Notes under the pieces: model-generated | What the model saw: the letters and a program-made list of their open reading frames with translations, nothing else | Database searches by the model: none | Told to the model about the DNA's origin: nothing | Translations under genes and position numbers: made by a program | In this document: positions 15,278 to 23,759 of the stretch, piece by piece | Numbering within the stretch: position 1 is the stretch's first letter | Layout: each line of letters opens with the position of its first letter | From: a virus | Virus record (IMG/VR): IMGVR_UViG_3300042197_003333 | Span: 16,246-80,245 of that record | Strand: one strand, 5' to 3' | Length of the DNA: 64,000 nt

Positions 15278-15865
15278 ATGAAAAAAATTATAAGATTAAC
15301 AGAATCAGATTTGGTTAAAATAATTAAAAGAGTTATTAGTGAACAACCTACTCCGCCAGCAAATCTTCCATGGATAGATAATAAAGGAAATTATAAAAAC
15401 ATTTCCACAAAAGAAGATGTTGTTAAGGCTAACAAAAAATATTTAGGTCTTCCCGCCGATGATGCAAATCTTACAACAAAATATTTGGGCGAAGTAAAAC
15501 AAAAATTAAAACAAGCAGGTATTGGTGATTCAGAAATTGAACTTTTAGGTAATTTGGCAGGTTTTATACCCTATTTTGAGACCGCAATTGATTTAGAATC
15601 AATTGTAAGTGGAATTATTAATAATGATAAAGAACAGGCCAACTCTGGCATTGTGGGGATGGTAGCCCCTTTTGCGGGAAAATTAGTTTTAAATTTAGTG
15701 GACTACTTTAACGAAAAAACTTTTGGTAGAGAAAAAGGACAAGAAGTTTCTGGCAAAAGAAAAGATATAATTAATATGACAGACTCTGAAAGAATTAAAT
15801 TATACCAAAAATATGGTATGGGTGGATACGATAAGTGGGTTGCTGACGGCAAACCAAAACTCTAA
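15278..15865 (+). CDS. Protein with a textbook capsid-targeting-like leader
   Basis: 195 residues. The leader MKKIIRLTESDLVKIIKRVI ends in SE with predicted cleavage VISE/Q at residue 22. The mature part has a Pro-rich start (PTPPANLPW), a glycine-rich amphipathic middle (NLAGFIPYFETAIDLESIVSG, about 105-126) and MVAPFAGKLVLNLVDYF, which may insert in membranes. Function unknown; probably virion-internal. Confidence 0.8.
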   Translation: MKKIIRLTESDLVKIIKRVISEQPTPPANLPWIDNKGNYKNISTKEDVVKANKKYLGLPADDANLTTKYLGEVKQKLKQAGIGDSEIELLGNLAGFIPYFETAIDLESIVSGIINNDKEQANSGIVGMVAPFAGKLVLNLVDYFNEKTFGREKGQEVSGKRKDIINMTDSERIKLYQKYGMGGYDKWVADGKPKL

Positions 15866-16389
15866 ACTATATTCACAAACTTTTCTTTAAATTCTTCGAG
15901 TGTTATGCCTTCCTTATCTTTTGAACTAATTGTCAAATTAATTAGAGTTCCGGCCATATATTTAAAAATTATTTCAGACAATTCATTTATTGACGAATAT
16001 TTTATGCAAACCTCACTTTCTTTATTATATGGTTTGTCAACAAGATAGTTAACAATCGTTCCAGATTTTAATGTTAAAAATCCGTGAGCAAAATGATTTG
16101 GCACAATAAGTGTTTCGCCCTCATTTAATACAAATGAACTAAGTTTACCAAATGTTTCTTTTCTTAAATCAACAACAAAATCAACAATTTTTCCTGAAAC
16201 AACTGATACTTTTTTGGTTTGAGAAAACTCACCAAGTTGGGTATGCATTCCTCTAAATGTAAACAAATTATCATTAACACTTATGTTTGATTGAATCCAT
16301 TCTTTTGATAATGGAATTGGAGCAAATAGTCCTCTATTGTCTTTAAAGACAGGTGTTGTTAATAATTGTGGTTCTGAAATCATAAACAA
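15862..16389 (-). CDS. dTDP-4-dehydrorhamnose 3,5-epimerase-like protein (RmlC fold)
   Basis: 175 residues. The family pattern is visible: FKDNRGLFAPI, TFRGMHTQLGEFSQTK with the catalytic-region His, GKIVDFVVDLRKETFGK, and VPNHFAHGFLTL. RmlC epimerises a dTDP-sugar in rhamnose and related pathways. No other sugar-nucleotide gene is nearby, and the C-terminal region differs from the usual family end. The phage may remodel host surface sugars or use the fold structurally. Overlaps the convergent upstream gene by four bases. Confidence 0.88.
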   Translation of the reverse strand: MFMISEPQLLTTPVFKDNRGLFAPIPLSKEWIQSNISVNDNLFTFRGMHTQLGEFSQTKKVSVVSGKIVDFVVDLRKETFGKLSSFVLNEGETLIVPNHFAHGFLTLKSGTIVNYLVDKPYNKESEVCIKYSSINELSEIIFKYMAGTLINLTISSKDKEGITLEEFKEKFVNIV

Positions 16390-16448
16390 TAGTAAATAAA
16401 AATTTGATAATTGAAAATACCAATATATTTATTGCAAAAAATATTATT

Positions 16449-16856
16449 ATGGGAGCATACTTTTTAAACATATCTGAAGAAGAAAAAAAATCAATTCAAG
16501 AAAAACAAAGAAGTCTTTATGACGGATATAAGACAATGGCACCAAAAGTTGAAGGTGAAACACCCCTTAAAGTTGAAGATTTAGCTTTAGATAAAGGTGG
16601 AGTAACTGTAAATAATCAAAATGAAGTTTCTGAATATAAAAATACAGGAATTAATAAAAAAATGGAAGAAGATGCTCCTGTATGTGAACAATGTGGTTCA
16701 ACATTGGCCGAAGGTAAGATGTGTGAATGCGGACCAATGAAATATTCTATGGAAGAACTTGAAGAATCAATTAAAGTTAAAGGTAAAAAAAATCAAGTAA
16801 AAGAACAAATTAATGAATCATTAAATTGGTTTAAGAGGTTCAATAACTACCTATGA
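16449..16856 (+). CDS. Phage protein with MGAYFLNIS module and zinc ribbon
   Basis: 135 residues from MGAYFLNISEEEKKSIQEKQ, a start I recognise from other phage proteins, in preference to a longer upstream frame. The pattern LYDGYKTMAPK...KGGVTVNN follows, then a four-Cys zinc-ribbon-like segment (CEQCG...CEC, about 78-94). The C-terminus holds QINESLNWF, a possible INE/S processing site. A TATTTATT box lies upstream. Possibly a structural or head-interior protein. Confidence 0.75.
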   Translation: MGAYFLNISEEEKKSIQEKQRSLYDGYKTMAPKVEGETPLKVEDLALDKGGVTVNNQNEVSEYKNTGINKKMEEDAPVCEQCGSTLAEGKMCECGPMKYSMEELEESIKVKGKKNQVKEQINESLNWFKRFNNYL

Positions 16857-17188
16857 AAGTAAAAGAAATTATTGATTACTATTATGCTCCGGCAACTGAA
16901 ACTATTGAAGTTAGTTTTAGAATGAAGGGAGACCCTGAAACTCAAATGAGAGAAGCTGAATTTGATTTATCAACAACAAAGGATTATGGATATTATATTT
17001 TGGATACAGATTTTCCTGAATCAAAAGATTATAAATATGAATATTCCGAATATACAGATGATATAGTAATTGGTGAAGACCTTGACTATGATGAAGATGT
17101 CAAAATTGACAAAAGTGAATTAAGAAATTTTATTTCAGAATATTATTCAAATAACGAGGACTCACTTCCTGAACTCGTTCCATTCTAA
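16853..17188 (+). CDS. Small acidic protein
   Basis: 111 residues with many Asp, Glu and Tyr; ATGA overlap with the preceding gene. Starts with a beta-strand segment (IEVSFRMKGDPETQM), then Tyr-Asp-rich turns. No recognised family. Confidence 0.65.
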   Translation: MKVKEIIDYYYAPATETIEVSFRMKGDPETQMREAEFDLSTTKDYGYYILDTDFPESKDYKYEYSEYTDDIVIGEDLDYDEDVKIDKSELRNFISEYYSNNEDSLPELVPF

Positions 17189-17237
17189 TTATTGAATTTT
17201 ATTATTTTTTAAGTATTTATTGTATAATCATGCCCAT

Positions 17238-17489
17238 ATGAACCACGACATTGATTTATACATATCAATCCTAAACGACCTATCGGGAAGTTCATCCAAA
17301 ATTGAAATGGGAGAACAAGACGCTGCGGCTGGCGGAGGAGGAGAAAGTGCAACAAAAAACCCAAATAAAAGAGGAACAAATTGGAATGAACTTTATACAT
17401 TAAAAAGAGGTAAAGCCAATATGCTTGGAAAAAAAGGAGAAAAATGGACAACTGGACTTACAAGAGGAACCGCAAATCAAGTTTGGTAA
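17238..17489 (+). CDS. Small virion-type protein
   Basis: 83 residues from MNHDIDLYISILNDLS. The middle is Gly/Ala-rich (QDAAAGGGGESATKNP) and the end basic (KRGKANMLGKKGEKWTTGLTRGTANQVW). It ends one base before the next gene. A TATTTATT box lies about 20 bases upstream. Glycine-rich flexible middle and basic tail suggest a structural or DNA-contacting role. Confidence 0.65.
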   Translation: MNHDIDLYISILNDLSGSSSKIEMGEQDAAAGGGGESATKNPNKRGTNWNELYTLKRGKANMLGKKGEKWTTGLTRGTANQVW

Positions 17490-17490
17490 T

Positions 17491-19545
17491 ATGAATAGAG
17501 AACAACAAGAAATATTGAATAGGGTTAAACTTCTTATGAAGTATGACACAAAAAATACTTTGAATGAAAATTTTCAAGTTATCAGTGAACAATATGCGCC
17601 AACCAATGAAAAATTGTGGCAAATGGTAAACGGGGGAGACCAAGATTCAATTTTAGCATATGCGTGCGGTCTTAAAGAAATGAATTTCAGACAATTAGTA
17701 AATCTTTGGAAAACTATGTCCCCAAAATCGGGAGTGATTACTCCAGATTTACAAGGATATGGAATATATAATAGTCCAACCGCAGCAAGTGTTATTTTAG
17801 AAAATGAAATTTATTTAAGGAGAAAAAAAAATGAAAATGATTTTGCAAAAATATTAATTCCATTAAAAGAAATTTTGAGTACAAAAAGATATGGATGGCA
17901 GGCAAAAGACACATCTAATCAGGTTGGAAAAACTGCAGTTATGCCAGAATCAACATTATTATCACCAGGAAAAGTTGACCCAAAGAAAGGAGGATTTGTT
18001 GGAAATACGATAATGTTTGCAAATAGACCTGCGACTTTGATTTGCGACGAAAAAAGAGTTTTACCAAAGGCAACTCCAAAAGAAAAAAAACAAGTAGAAA
18101 AAGGAATGGACTTTACAAACATACCTAACAGAAAAACTATGTTTGATAAGTTTAAATTTTATTATGAAAAGAAAAATCCAAGTCAAACATTTGACACTCT
18201 TGATTTGAGAAAAGATGGAGAAAATAAAGATAAGTACGGAGTTCCTCCTGAAAATTCAATTAAAAAATTTATAGAACAAAATTGGCAATATCCATCTGAC
18301 GCTGGGACCAATATATACGATATTGCAATATCTGTTGGGTACAATAAAACCCAATCAAAACAAATTTTAGAAAAGTTTGGAACACAAAACGAAAAGGGGG
18401 AAATTTATTGGAAAAATAGAACTGAAAAAGAAAAAAAACAGGAGGAAATAAAAAAACAAGAAGGTGAATACGATAAACAATTATCTGATAAACAAGGAGA
18501 TTTAATAAAAAATAAATTAGTACTTCGTGTTTTTCCTAATGCCGCAGAACTAGTCAAAGACGAAGATTGTAAAAAACAATATTTAAAATTTTTCCAAGCA
18601 ATTGTAGATGGTTCTGTAAAGAATAAAAATAATAAAATTGTTGGTAAAGCGTATTATAATAGTAAAGGTCAGATGTATTACGCAAAATGGAATGAATCCA
18701 CTCCACCTTGTTCTGATGAATGGTGGGATGAGTATGGTATGTACGTACAAATTGGGGGGATGTTAGCTGTAAGTATATTAACTGGAGGTATGGGAACGAT
18801 AGGTACAATTATAGAGTTAATTGCCGATGCTGGATTGAACTTATATTCACTTAAAAAAAACTATAAGGCTCAGAATGAAGACGCAGTTAAATTAGATTTT
18901 GCATATTTAATTTTACCATTTGCAATGGCTAGCGGGCCAATTAAACAAATTTTAAAAAATGCAAAATTTGGTGAAGAAACTTTAAAATCTGTTGAATCAA
19001 AAATAAATAATCTAGGTAAATATGCTAACTCAGATGATGTGAAACGAGTTTTAGATGGAATGAGTGAACAAGAAAAAAGAGTTATTAAAGAATTGTCAAA
19101 AGATGAATATAAACCAATACTTAAAAAAGTAGGTGAAGAATATATTACCGGTTTAAAAGGAAATGCAAAACCTATAAGAAAAATATCAAATCCATTAATT
19201 CATCTTTTAGTTTATGGAACACCAGCCGCCGCATACACGTTGAAAAAAGTGAGCGAAATCAAAAATATATATTCAAAAAATAACAAACCTATAAATGTGG
19301 AAGAAGAGGCAGTTTGGACATCAATTTTTTCAAAATTAGGTGAAACAAAAAGTAATGAATTAATTAATAATTTAAATGAAAATAAAGAATCTATTGAACA
19401 AATAACAAGTAACGTAAATTTTATAAATGCAGTTAAAAAATTACAAGGAATTAGTAATGAGGACGAGATAAAACAAATTGCGGATGATTTTGAAACTTAT
19501 ATGAATAATTTAGTTAATCAAATAAGAAAAGAACAAAATTTATAA
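17491..19545 (+). CDS. Large capsid-leader protein with membrane-like segment
   Basis: 684 residues from MNREQQEILNRVKLLM. The longer frame upstream overlaps the preceding gene and is rejected. The leader contains TLNE at 26 and VISE/Q at 33, both fitting the prohead-protease pattern. A Gly-rich hydrophobic stretch near 420-450 (IGGMLAVSILTGGMGTIGTI) could span a membrane. The rest is Lys-rich and helical, with no recognised enzyme motif. Large ejected internal proteins of this general type exist in several phages; a role in DNA ejection is possible. Confidence 0.75.
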   Translation: MNREQQEILNRVKLLMKYDTKNTLNENFQVISEQYAPTNEKLWQMVNGGDQDSILAYACGLKEMNFRQLVNLWKTMSPKSGVITPDLQGYGIYNSPTAASVILENEIYLRRKKNENDFAKILIPLKEILSTKRYGWQAKDTSNQVGKTAVMPESTLLSPGKVDPKKGGFVGNTIMFANRPATLICDEKRVLPKATPKEKKQVEKGMDFTNIPNRKTMFDKFKFYYEKKNPSQTFDTLDLRKDGENKDKYGVPPENSIKKFIEQNWQYPSDAGTNIYDIAISVGYNKTQSKQILEKFGTQNEKGEIYWKNRTEKEKKQEEIKKQEGEYDKQLSDKQGDLIKNKLVLRVFPNAAELVKDEDCKKQYLKFFQAIVDGSVKNKNNKIVGKAYYNSKGQMYYAKWNESTPPCSDEWWDEYGMYVQIGGMLAVSILTGGMGTIGTIIELIADAGLNLYSLKKNYKAQNEDAVKLDFAYLILPFAMASGPIKQILKNAKFGEETLKSVESKINNLGKYANSDDVKRVLDGMSEQEKRVIKELSKDEYKPILKKVGEEYITGLKGNAKPIRKISNPLIHLLVYGTPAAAYTLKKVSEIKNIYSKNNKPINVEEEAVWTSIFSKLGETKSNELINNLNENKESIEQITSNVNFINAVKKLQGISNEDEIKQIADDFETYMNNLVNQIRKEQNL

Positions 19546-19564
19546 AAAAACTTCATCAATATGA

Positions 19565-19572
19565 TATTTATA
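19565..19572 (+). promoter_or_regulatory. TATTTATA box
   Basis: 16 bases before the ATG at 19589, with an A9 run between. Confidence 0.6.
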
Positions 19573-19588
19573 AAAAAAAAGTTAAGAT

Positions 19589-20749
19589 ATGAAAAAAGAA
19601 ATTTTATTAGAAATAAATAGATTTAGAGAGATAATTGGGTTGAAAATAATTAAGGAAAGTTGGATAGATGATTTAATAAGAAAAGTAATTCCAGATTTTG
19701 ATACGGCGTTAACTAAAACAGCAACTGACCCATCATTGACATCAGTCACAACTAAACTTGAAGCCGATGCAAGTAATAGTTTGTTAAAGACTGCAAACGG
19801 AAAGTCAATTGACGATTTAGCGTCTTTAAAAAATGCTATTGAGTCGGACGATTTATCTGACGAAACTTTAGAATTAATTTTAAAAAGATTTGTAGAAAAT
19901 GATAGCGCACTATCTTCAAAACTTACCGATGAAATTATAAACTCAAGTCCGGGTTTACAACAAATTCAAAATAGTATTAACAAAATTGATATTAGTGGAT
20001 TAAATTCAGAAGGTTTAATGAAAATTAAAAGTGGTTTAGAAAGAAAATTAGATAACTTGACATTTGATAATGGTCAAAAATTACCTGACGATGTTGTTAA
20101 AAAATTTAAAGATGATATATCAGAAAAATTTGGCACGGCTGAAGCAAAAGTTAAAAGGACAGAAAAGGTTCAAACGACAACAAACATAGATAATATAATT
20201 GATGAATTACAAACTAGAACGGATGTCCAAAATGGAATTAAAGGTTTGATAAGGAAAGGAAAATATGGCGAGTTCAAAAGCAGACTGAATAAATTAGAAA
20301 ATTTATTACAAGATGAAGAAAAATTAAAAAAACTTTTAGGGGATGTCGACTATGATAAATATATAAGAGAATTAGAAGATTTCAGAGGAATGAGTAAGAA
20401 CATATTTCAACGACTTGGAATCCGTGGATATGACTTCGCACAAAAACATCCTTGGTGGTCGGCGATTATTGTTCTTGCTGTTGTTTCTTATTTAAATAAA
20501 CAATTAAATTTGATTGACGCAGGTGTTGCCCCCAGAATCGCTAAATTAATCAGTGATGCTTGGAGTGGTTTTACTGGAGGCGAGAAAGAATACGGTATGA
20601 GTTTGGATGAATTTAAAAAGTTTTTGGAAGATAATAAATTGAGTTCTAGTGACGCAAAAAATGACACGGAGGGGTCAGGTTTTTGGAAAGCAGGAGGTAA
20701 AAATTATGAATATATCAAGGATAAAAAAACATACATAGAAGATAAATAA
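19589..20749 (+). CDS. Capsid-leader protein with one membrane helix
   Basis: 386 residues. Leader MKKEILLEINRFREIIGLKI ends with IKE/S at residue 23. A long helical, charged region follows (about 30-270), then a single hydrophobic segment WWSAIIVLAVVSYL (about 289-302) and an acidic C-terminus. The arrangement of a helical internal domain plus one membrane segment resembles the 17491 product, and the two genes are adjacent, so they may act together. No enzyme motif. Confidence 0.75.
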   Translation: MKKEILLEINRFREIIGLKIIKESWIDDLIRKVIPDFDTALTKTATDPSLTSVTTKLEADASNSLLKTANGKSIDDLASLKNAIESDDLSDETLELILKRFVENDSALSSKLTDEIINSSPGLQQIQNSINKIDISGLNSEGLMKIKSGLERKLDNLTFDNGQKLPDDVVKKFKDDISEKFGTAEAKVKRTEKVQTTTNIDNIIDELQTRTDVQNGIKGLIRKGKYGEFKSRLNKLENLLQDEEKLKKLLGDVDYDKYIRELEDFRGMSKNIFQRLGIRGYDFAQKHPWWSAIIVLAVVSYLNKQLNLIDAGVAPRIAKLISDAWSGFTGGEKEYGMSLDEFKKFLEDNKLSSSDAKNDTEGSGFWKAGGKNYEYIKDKKTYIEDK

Positions 20750-20760
20750 GATTAATATTA

Positions 20761-22287
20761 ATGAAAAACATTATTATTTTAGAGAAAACAAATGCTGACT
20801 TAGAAAAAGAAGGTTATAGTAGATGTTCTGAGTCAAAATATAATGACTATAAGAAAGATAGTGCAAACTACTATACCGCAGTATCTGATGAAGGAAAATA
20901 TTACTATAAGAAAAAAGAACCGCCTAAAAAAGAAGAAGATAAAAAAGAACCGCCTAAAAAAGAAGAAGGTAAAACTACTGAAAAACCAAAACTAACTTCT
21001 TGCCCAAACACTCCATTTACAAACTCAACTGAAAGCGACGCATTTAGAACTTGGTTATTAGGAAAATATCCTGAATATAAAACAAAAGACAAACCTTATA
21101 ACGTCAACACACCACCTCAACCAAAGTATATAAACACAACCGCTTTAAGATGTGCTTATAAAGACAAAGGTAAAGAGTATGAAGAGTTTTTAAAAGGAAA
21201 AACATCGGAAACAAAACAAAAAACGGCTGACGAAATTAAAACTGACTATGAAAAAATAGCTAAAGATTATGAGATAGGCAAATCATTATATATGGAGCAA
21301 CTTTGCAGTCCTTGGGAAGATGAGAACAATTTTGAAAAAGATTTTCCAGGAGAAGAAAATGCAATGGCAAAAGATTTTGTGGACTTTATATATATTAGAA
21401 ACAGATTTGCTCAATTTAAAGATGATAAAACTTACAGAGTCGGAGACCCACTAAAAAGAGCTTTAAAAAAATACTCCCAGTGTGAAAAAAAACACGATGA
21501 TTATGTTGCTGAAAATATGACACATAAAAGTCCTTGGTTAAGGGACTACGTTGATTATAATGTCGTATGGGGACAACTAGAATTTATTGAAATTTATAAA
21601 GCTTGGAAATCAACTTTAGGACTTAGAAAAGAAAACACAATAATAAGAAAAAAACTAGTAGAATATAAGAATATGAAAACAATTAAAGAATCAATCACAA
21701 GAAAATTATCAAACAAAACAAAAAAAGTTGACGTAATTTCTGAAAATCTATATAAAGTTGCTGGTAATTTCTATAACGAAAACTATAACGATTTTTTCAA
21801 AAAATTTGAAAAACTAACCGAAAACTACAAAAAATCAAAACTATTCTTAAATGAGGACTCTTCAGAAAGTTTTAATAGAGCAATCACCAAAGTATTTAAA
21901 GGTGATGAAGAAAAGTTAAAGAACGAAGCTATTCCATTTTTTATGAATAAACTTGGTCTTGAAGGTGAAGTTAAAACTCAGGTTGAAAACGAACTTAATA
22001 GAAAATACAATTCAGATAATATTGGAGATATGTTTCTTGATTGTTGGGCCGATATTGTTGTTCAGGCATTTAAGGATAATGCAAAATCAGATATTTCAGA
22101 ACCATCTAGTGTAATGGATGCAATTGAAAAAATTATGGTATCAAAAATTGATTCTTCTGAATTTGATTATCAATTAAAGAAAGAAATTTGCAAAATGTTA
22201 AAACCAGCTCAAGAAGAAAAACAATCAAAAGTTCAAGATTTGGCAAAAAAACTAGCCCAATCAATTATTGATTCATCTGAAGCTTAA
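20761..22287 (+). CDS. Large Lys/Glu-rich protein, probable virion component
   Basis: 508 residues. The N-terminus MKNIIILEKTNADLEKE resembles the leaders but lacks an obvious cleavage site. A repeated KKEPPKKEE linker follows at 54-72, encoded by a short tandem repeat. The C-terminal half contains SLFLNE/DSS-like and MTHKSPWL segments and ends in a helical domain. A possible LNE processing site lies near residue 362. Last gene of a rightward trio; convergent with the HNH gene, overlapping it by 15 bases. Confidence 0.7.
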   Translation: MKNIIILEKTNADLEKEGYSRCSESKYNDYKKDSANYYTAVSDEGKYYYKKKEPPKKEEDKKEPPKKEEGKTTEKPKLTSCPNTPFTNSTESDAFRTWLLGKYPEYKTKDKPYNVNTPPQPKYINTTALRCAYKDKGKEYEEFLKGKTSETKQKTADEIKTDYEKIAKDYEIGKSLYMEQLCSPWEDENNFEKDFPGEENAMAKDFVDFIYIRNRFAQFKDDKTYRVGDPLKRALKKYSQCEKKHDDYVAENMTHKSPWLRDYVDYNVVWGQLEFIEIYKAWKSTLGLRKENTIIRKKLVEYKNMKTIKESITRKLSNKTKKVDVISENLYKVAGNFYNENYNDFFKKFEKLTENYKKSKLFLNEDSSESFNRAITKVFKGDEEKLKNEAIPFFMNKLGLEGEVKTQVENELNRKYNSDNIGDMFLDCWADIVVQAFKDNAKSDISEPSSVMDAIEKIMVSKIDSSEFDYQLKKEICKMLKPAQEEKQSKVQDLAKKLAQSIIDSSEA

Positions 22288-22764
22288 TTTAAAATTTTCC
22301 CAAGCAACAAGAAGGTCATTGTTAATAATGTCCGAAAACATTGTTGGTTCTTTTGGATAAACGGAAACAAAACCGGCTTCTTCTGGCGTTCTATCACCTT
22401 TTTTATGATTGCATTTTCCGCAAGATGTCACCATATTTGCCCAAGTATTTTTTCCCCCTCTTGACCTTGGAATTACGTGGTCAATTGTTAAATCCCTCTG
22501 ACTTCCACAATAAACACATTTGAATTTATCTCTTTTTAATATTCTATGTTTGGATACACTTATCTTGCTTATTTTGTAAGATACGTATTCCAAAAGACGT
22601 ATTATGATTGGTCTTAAAAACGTTCCAAATGATGTTATAATTGGTTGACCTTGTGATTGCACAACTTCGGCCTTACCTTTAAAAACAAGGTTAAATCCCC
22701 TTTTAAAACTGGTTACATTAATTGGGGAATAATCCGAATTTAAAACCAAAACTCCTGTGTTCAT
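22273..22764 (-). CDS. HNH endonuclease
   Basis: 163 residues from MNTGVLVLNSDYSPINV, the usual start of this family. The HNH core is complete: CVYCGS, LTIDHVIPRSRGG, NMVTSCGKCNHKKGDRTPEEAG. Two CxxC pairs bind zinc and the His of DHVIPR is catalytic. Stand-alone HNH proteins of this type occur in bacteria and phages; it may be a free-standing homing enzyme or work in recombination or packaging. Confidence 0.9.
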   Translation of the reverse strand: MNTGVLVLNSDYSPINVTSFKRGFNLVFKGKAEVVQSQGQPIITSFGTFLRPIIIRLLEYVSYKISKISVSKHRILKRDKFKCVYCGSQRDLTIDHVIPRSRGGKNTWANMVTSCGKCNHKKGDRTPEEAGFVSVYPKEPTMFSDIINNDLLVAWENFKLSFR

Positions 22765-22836
22765 TTTAACAAAGATATGCAATAGATTTATGAAACTCAA
22801 ATTTTTTTTATTTGAATTTTTTACTATATTTCTATT

Positions 22837-23049
22837 GTGACGGACGAAATCAAAGAAAAAATAAAAAAATCTTCATATTATAAACTTACAGGAAATACTC
22901 CTGAAGGTTTTGTTATGGTTCATCAAAAAGTACTGGAAGACCTTAAAGATTTTGATAATTGGAAAAATTTTAAACATTCTCCAAATTATATAATTGAAAA
23001 AAATATTGATATTTGTCTGTCTGATGATTATGATAGTGGAGTTATATAA
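22837..23049 (+). CDS. Small unknown protein, GTG start
   Basis: 70 residues beginning at GTG (TDEIKEKIKKSSYYKL). Alpha-helical, slightly acidic. No ATG is available upstream in frame. The upstream spacer contains TTGAATTTTTTACTATATTTCT, a weak -35/-10-like pair. Function unknown. Confidence 0.6.
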   Translation: MTDEIKEKIKKSSYYKLTGNTPEGFVMVHQKVLEDLKDFDNWKNFKHSPNYIIEKNIDICLSDDYDSGVI

Positions 23050-23062
23050 ACAGGCGTTCTCT
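23049..23062. repeat. Inverted repeat flanking the 23088 gene, left copy
   Basis: AACAGGCGTTCTC here is matched, in reverse complement with one mismatch, by GAGGACGCCTGTT at 23454-23466. The two arms bracket the small membrane gene exactly. Confidence 0.7.
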
Positions 23063-23073
23063 AAAATAAAATA

Positions 23074-23080
23074 AAGGAGA
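23074..23080 (+). promoter_or_regulatory. Shine-Dalgarno-like site
   Basis: AAGGAGA seven bases before the ATG at 23088, one of very few good Shine-Dalgarno sequences in the window. It fixes the start of that gene. Confidence 0.65.
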
Positions 23081-23087
23081 AAAATTT

Positions 23088-23441
23088 ATGGAAACAATTT
23101 ATTTCGTTTTAGGTGTTCTCTCGGTAATTGCGGTTATATTTGTATCCGTAGTTGTTTGGGGTTTACTTAAGATAAAAAAACAAGAAGTGATTATTCGTGA
23201 TTTAATGTCACGAATTGAGGATGACAGAAGACAATACTATGACGATGTAAGAAGTGTACATCAAAGTATTGACAGACGTGTTGAAGATGTTTGGGGTGGT
23301 TTTAAAGATTTAAGAACTGAAATGACTGAACTCGCTAAAGATTGTAATAATGTATCAAAATCTTATACCGATTCACGAATTGATAAGTTAATTGACAATT
23401 ACTTTGATGTAATTGCGGAAAAAAAACAAATAATAAAATAA
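23088..23441 (+). CDS. Membrane-anchored coiled-coil protein
   Basis: 117 residues. One N-terminal membrane helix (about 5-28) is followed by a long, heptad-like charged helix (IEDDRRQYYDDVRSVHQSIDRRVEDVW). It has a strong Shine-Dalgarno site, unlike its neighbours, and lies between inverted repeats. G+C is slightly higher than around it. It may have been acquired as a unit or be an early gene. The layout could suit a spanin, a superinfection-exclusion protein or a scaffold at the membrane. Confidence 0.7.
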   Translation: METIYFVLGVLSVIAVIFVSVVVWGLLKIKKQEVIIRDLMSRIEDDRRQYYDDVRSVHQSIDRRVEDVWGGFKDLRTEMTELAKDCNNVSKSYTDSRIDKLIDNYFDVIAEKKQIIK

Positions 23442-23447
23442 ACAATT

Positions 23448-23468
23448 AAAACAGAGGACGCCTGTTTT
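23448..23468 (+). terminator. Hairpin between the 23088 gene and the tRNA
   Basis: AAAACAG / CTGTTTT with a 7-base loop. It ends in four T, so it may terminate weakly or act as a processing site just 7 bases before the tRNA. Confidence 0.5.
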
Positions 23469-23475
23469 AAAATAT

Positions 23476-23759
23476 ATCTCCGTAGCTCAGTTAGGATAGA
23501 GCAACAACCTCAAAGGGGGCGTTTAATTAGAAATGATTAGATGGAACTTCTCGAATTCCGTGAAACCTTCCGAGTAATGTCGATGGTAATACCGAGCCAA
23601 ACCTCAAAAATGAGGAAGTGTGTAGAGACTAAGTGGGAAGCACCTTAACAAGTTAAGTTGAAGGTGATGATATAGTCCAGACCACAAACCTAAAGGGTAG
23701 TGAAAACTATAGTGGTATGTCTAAGTTGTGGGTCACAGGTTCGAATCCTGTCGGGGATA
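23476..23759 (+). tRNA. tRNA-Arg(UCU) interrupted by a group I intron
   Basis: Exons 23476-23510 and 23720-23759 give a 75-base tRNA. The acceptor stem ATCTCCG / CGGGGAT has one G-U pair. The D arm is GCTC/GAGC, the anticodon stem ACAAC / GTTGT, the 7-base anticodon loop C-T-TCT-A-A, the variable loop GGGTC, and the T arm ACAGG / CCTGT with loop TTCGAAT. Discriminator A; CCA is not encoded. UCU reads AGA, a codon used heavily in this AT-rich phage. The intron lies immediately 5' of the anticodon, after U33. Confidence 0.92.
23511..23719 (+). ncRNA. Group I intron in tRNA-Arg
   Basis: 209 bases without an internal gene. The 5' site follows U33, and the intron's early GGGGG can pair with CCU of the exon as P1 with a U-G pair at the splice site. 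The last intron base is G719. Core elements are visible: P5 hairpin CCTCA/TGAGG at 602-615, R segment AGAGACTA (621-631 region) whose GACTA pairs with TAGTC at 673-677 as P7, and the typical S segment GATGATATAGTCC. P8 is CACCTTAAC/GTTAAG...AAGGTG. Offsets are within 23 kb. The boundaries restore a perfect 7-base anticodon loop. Confidence 0.9.
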
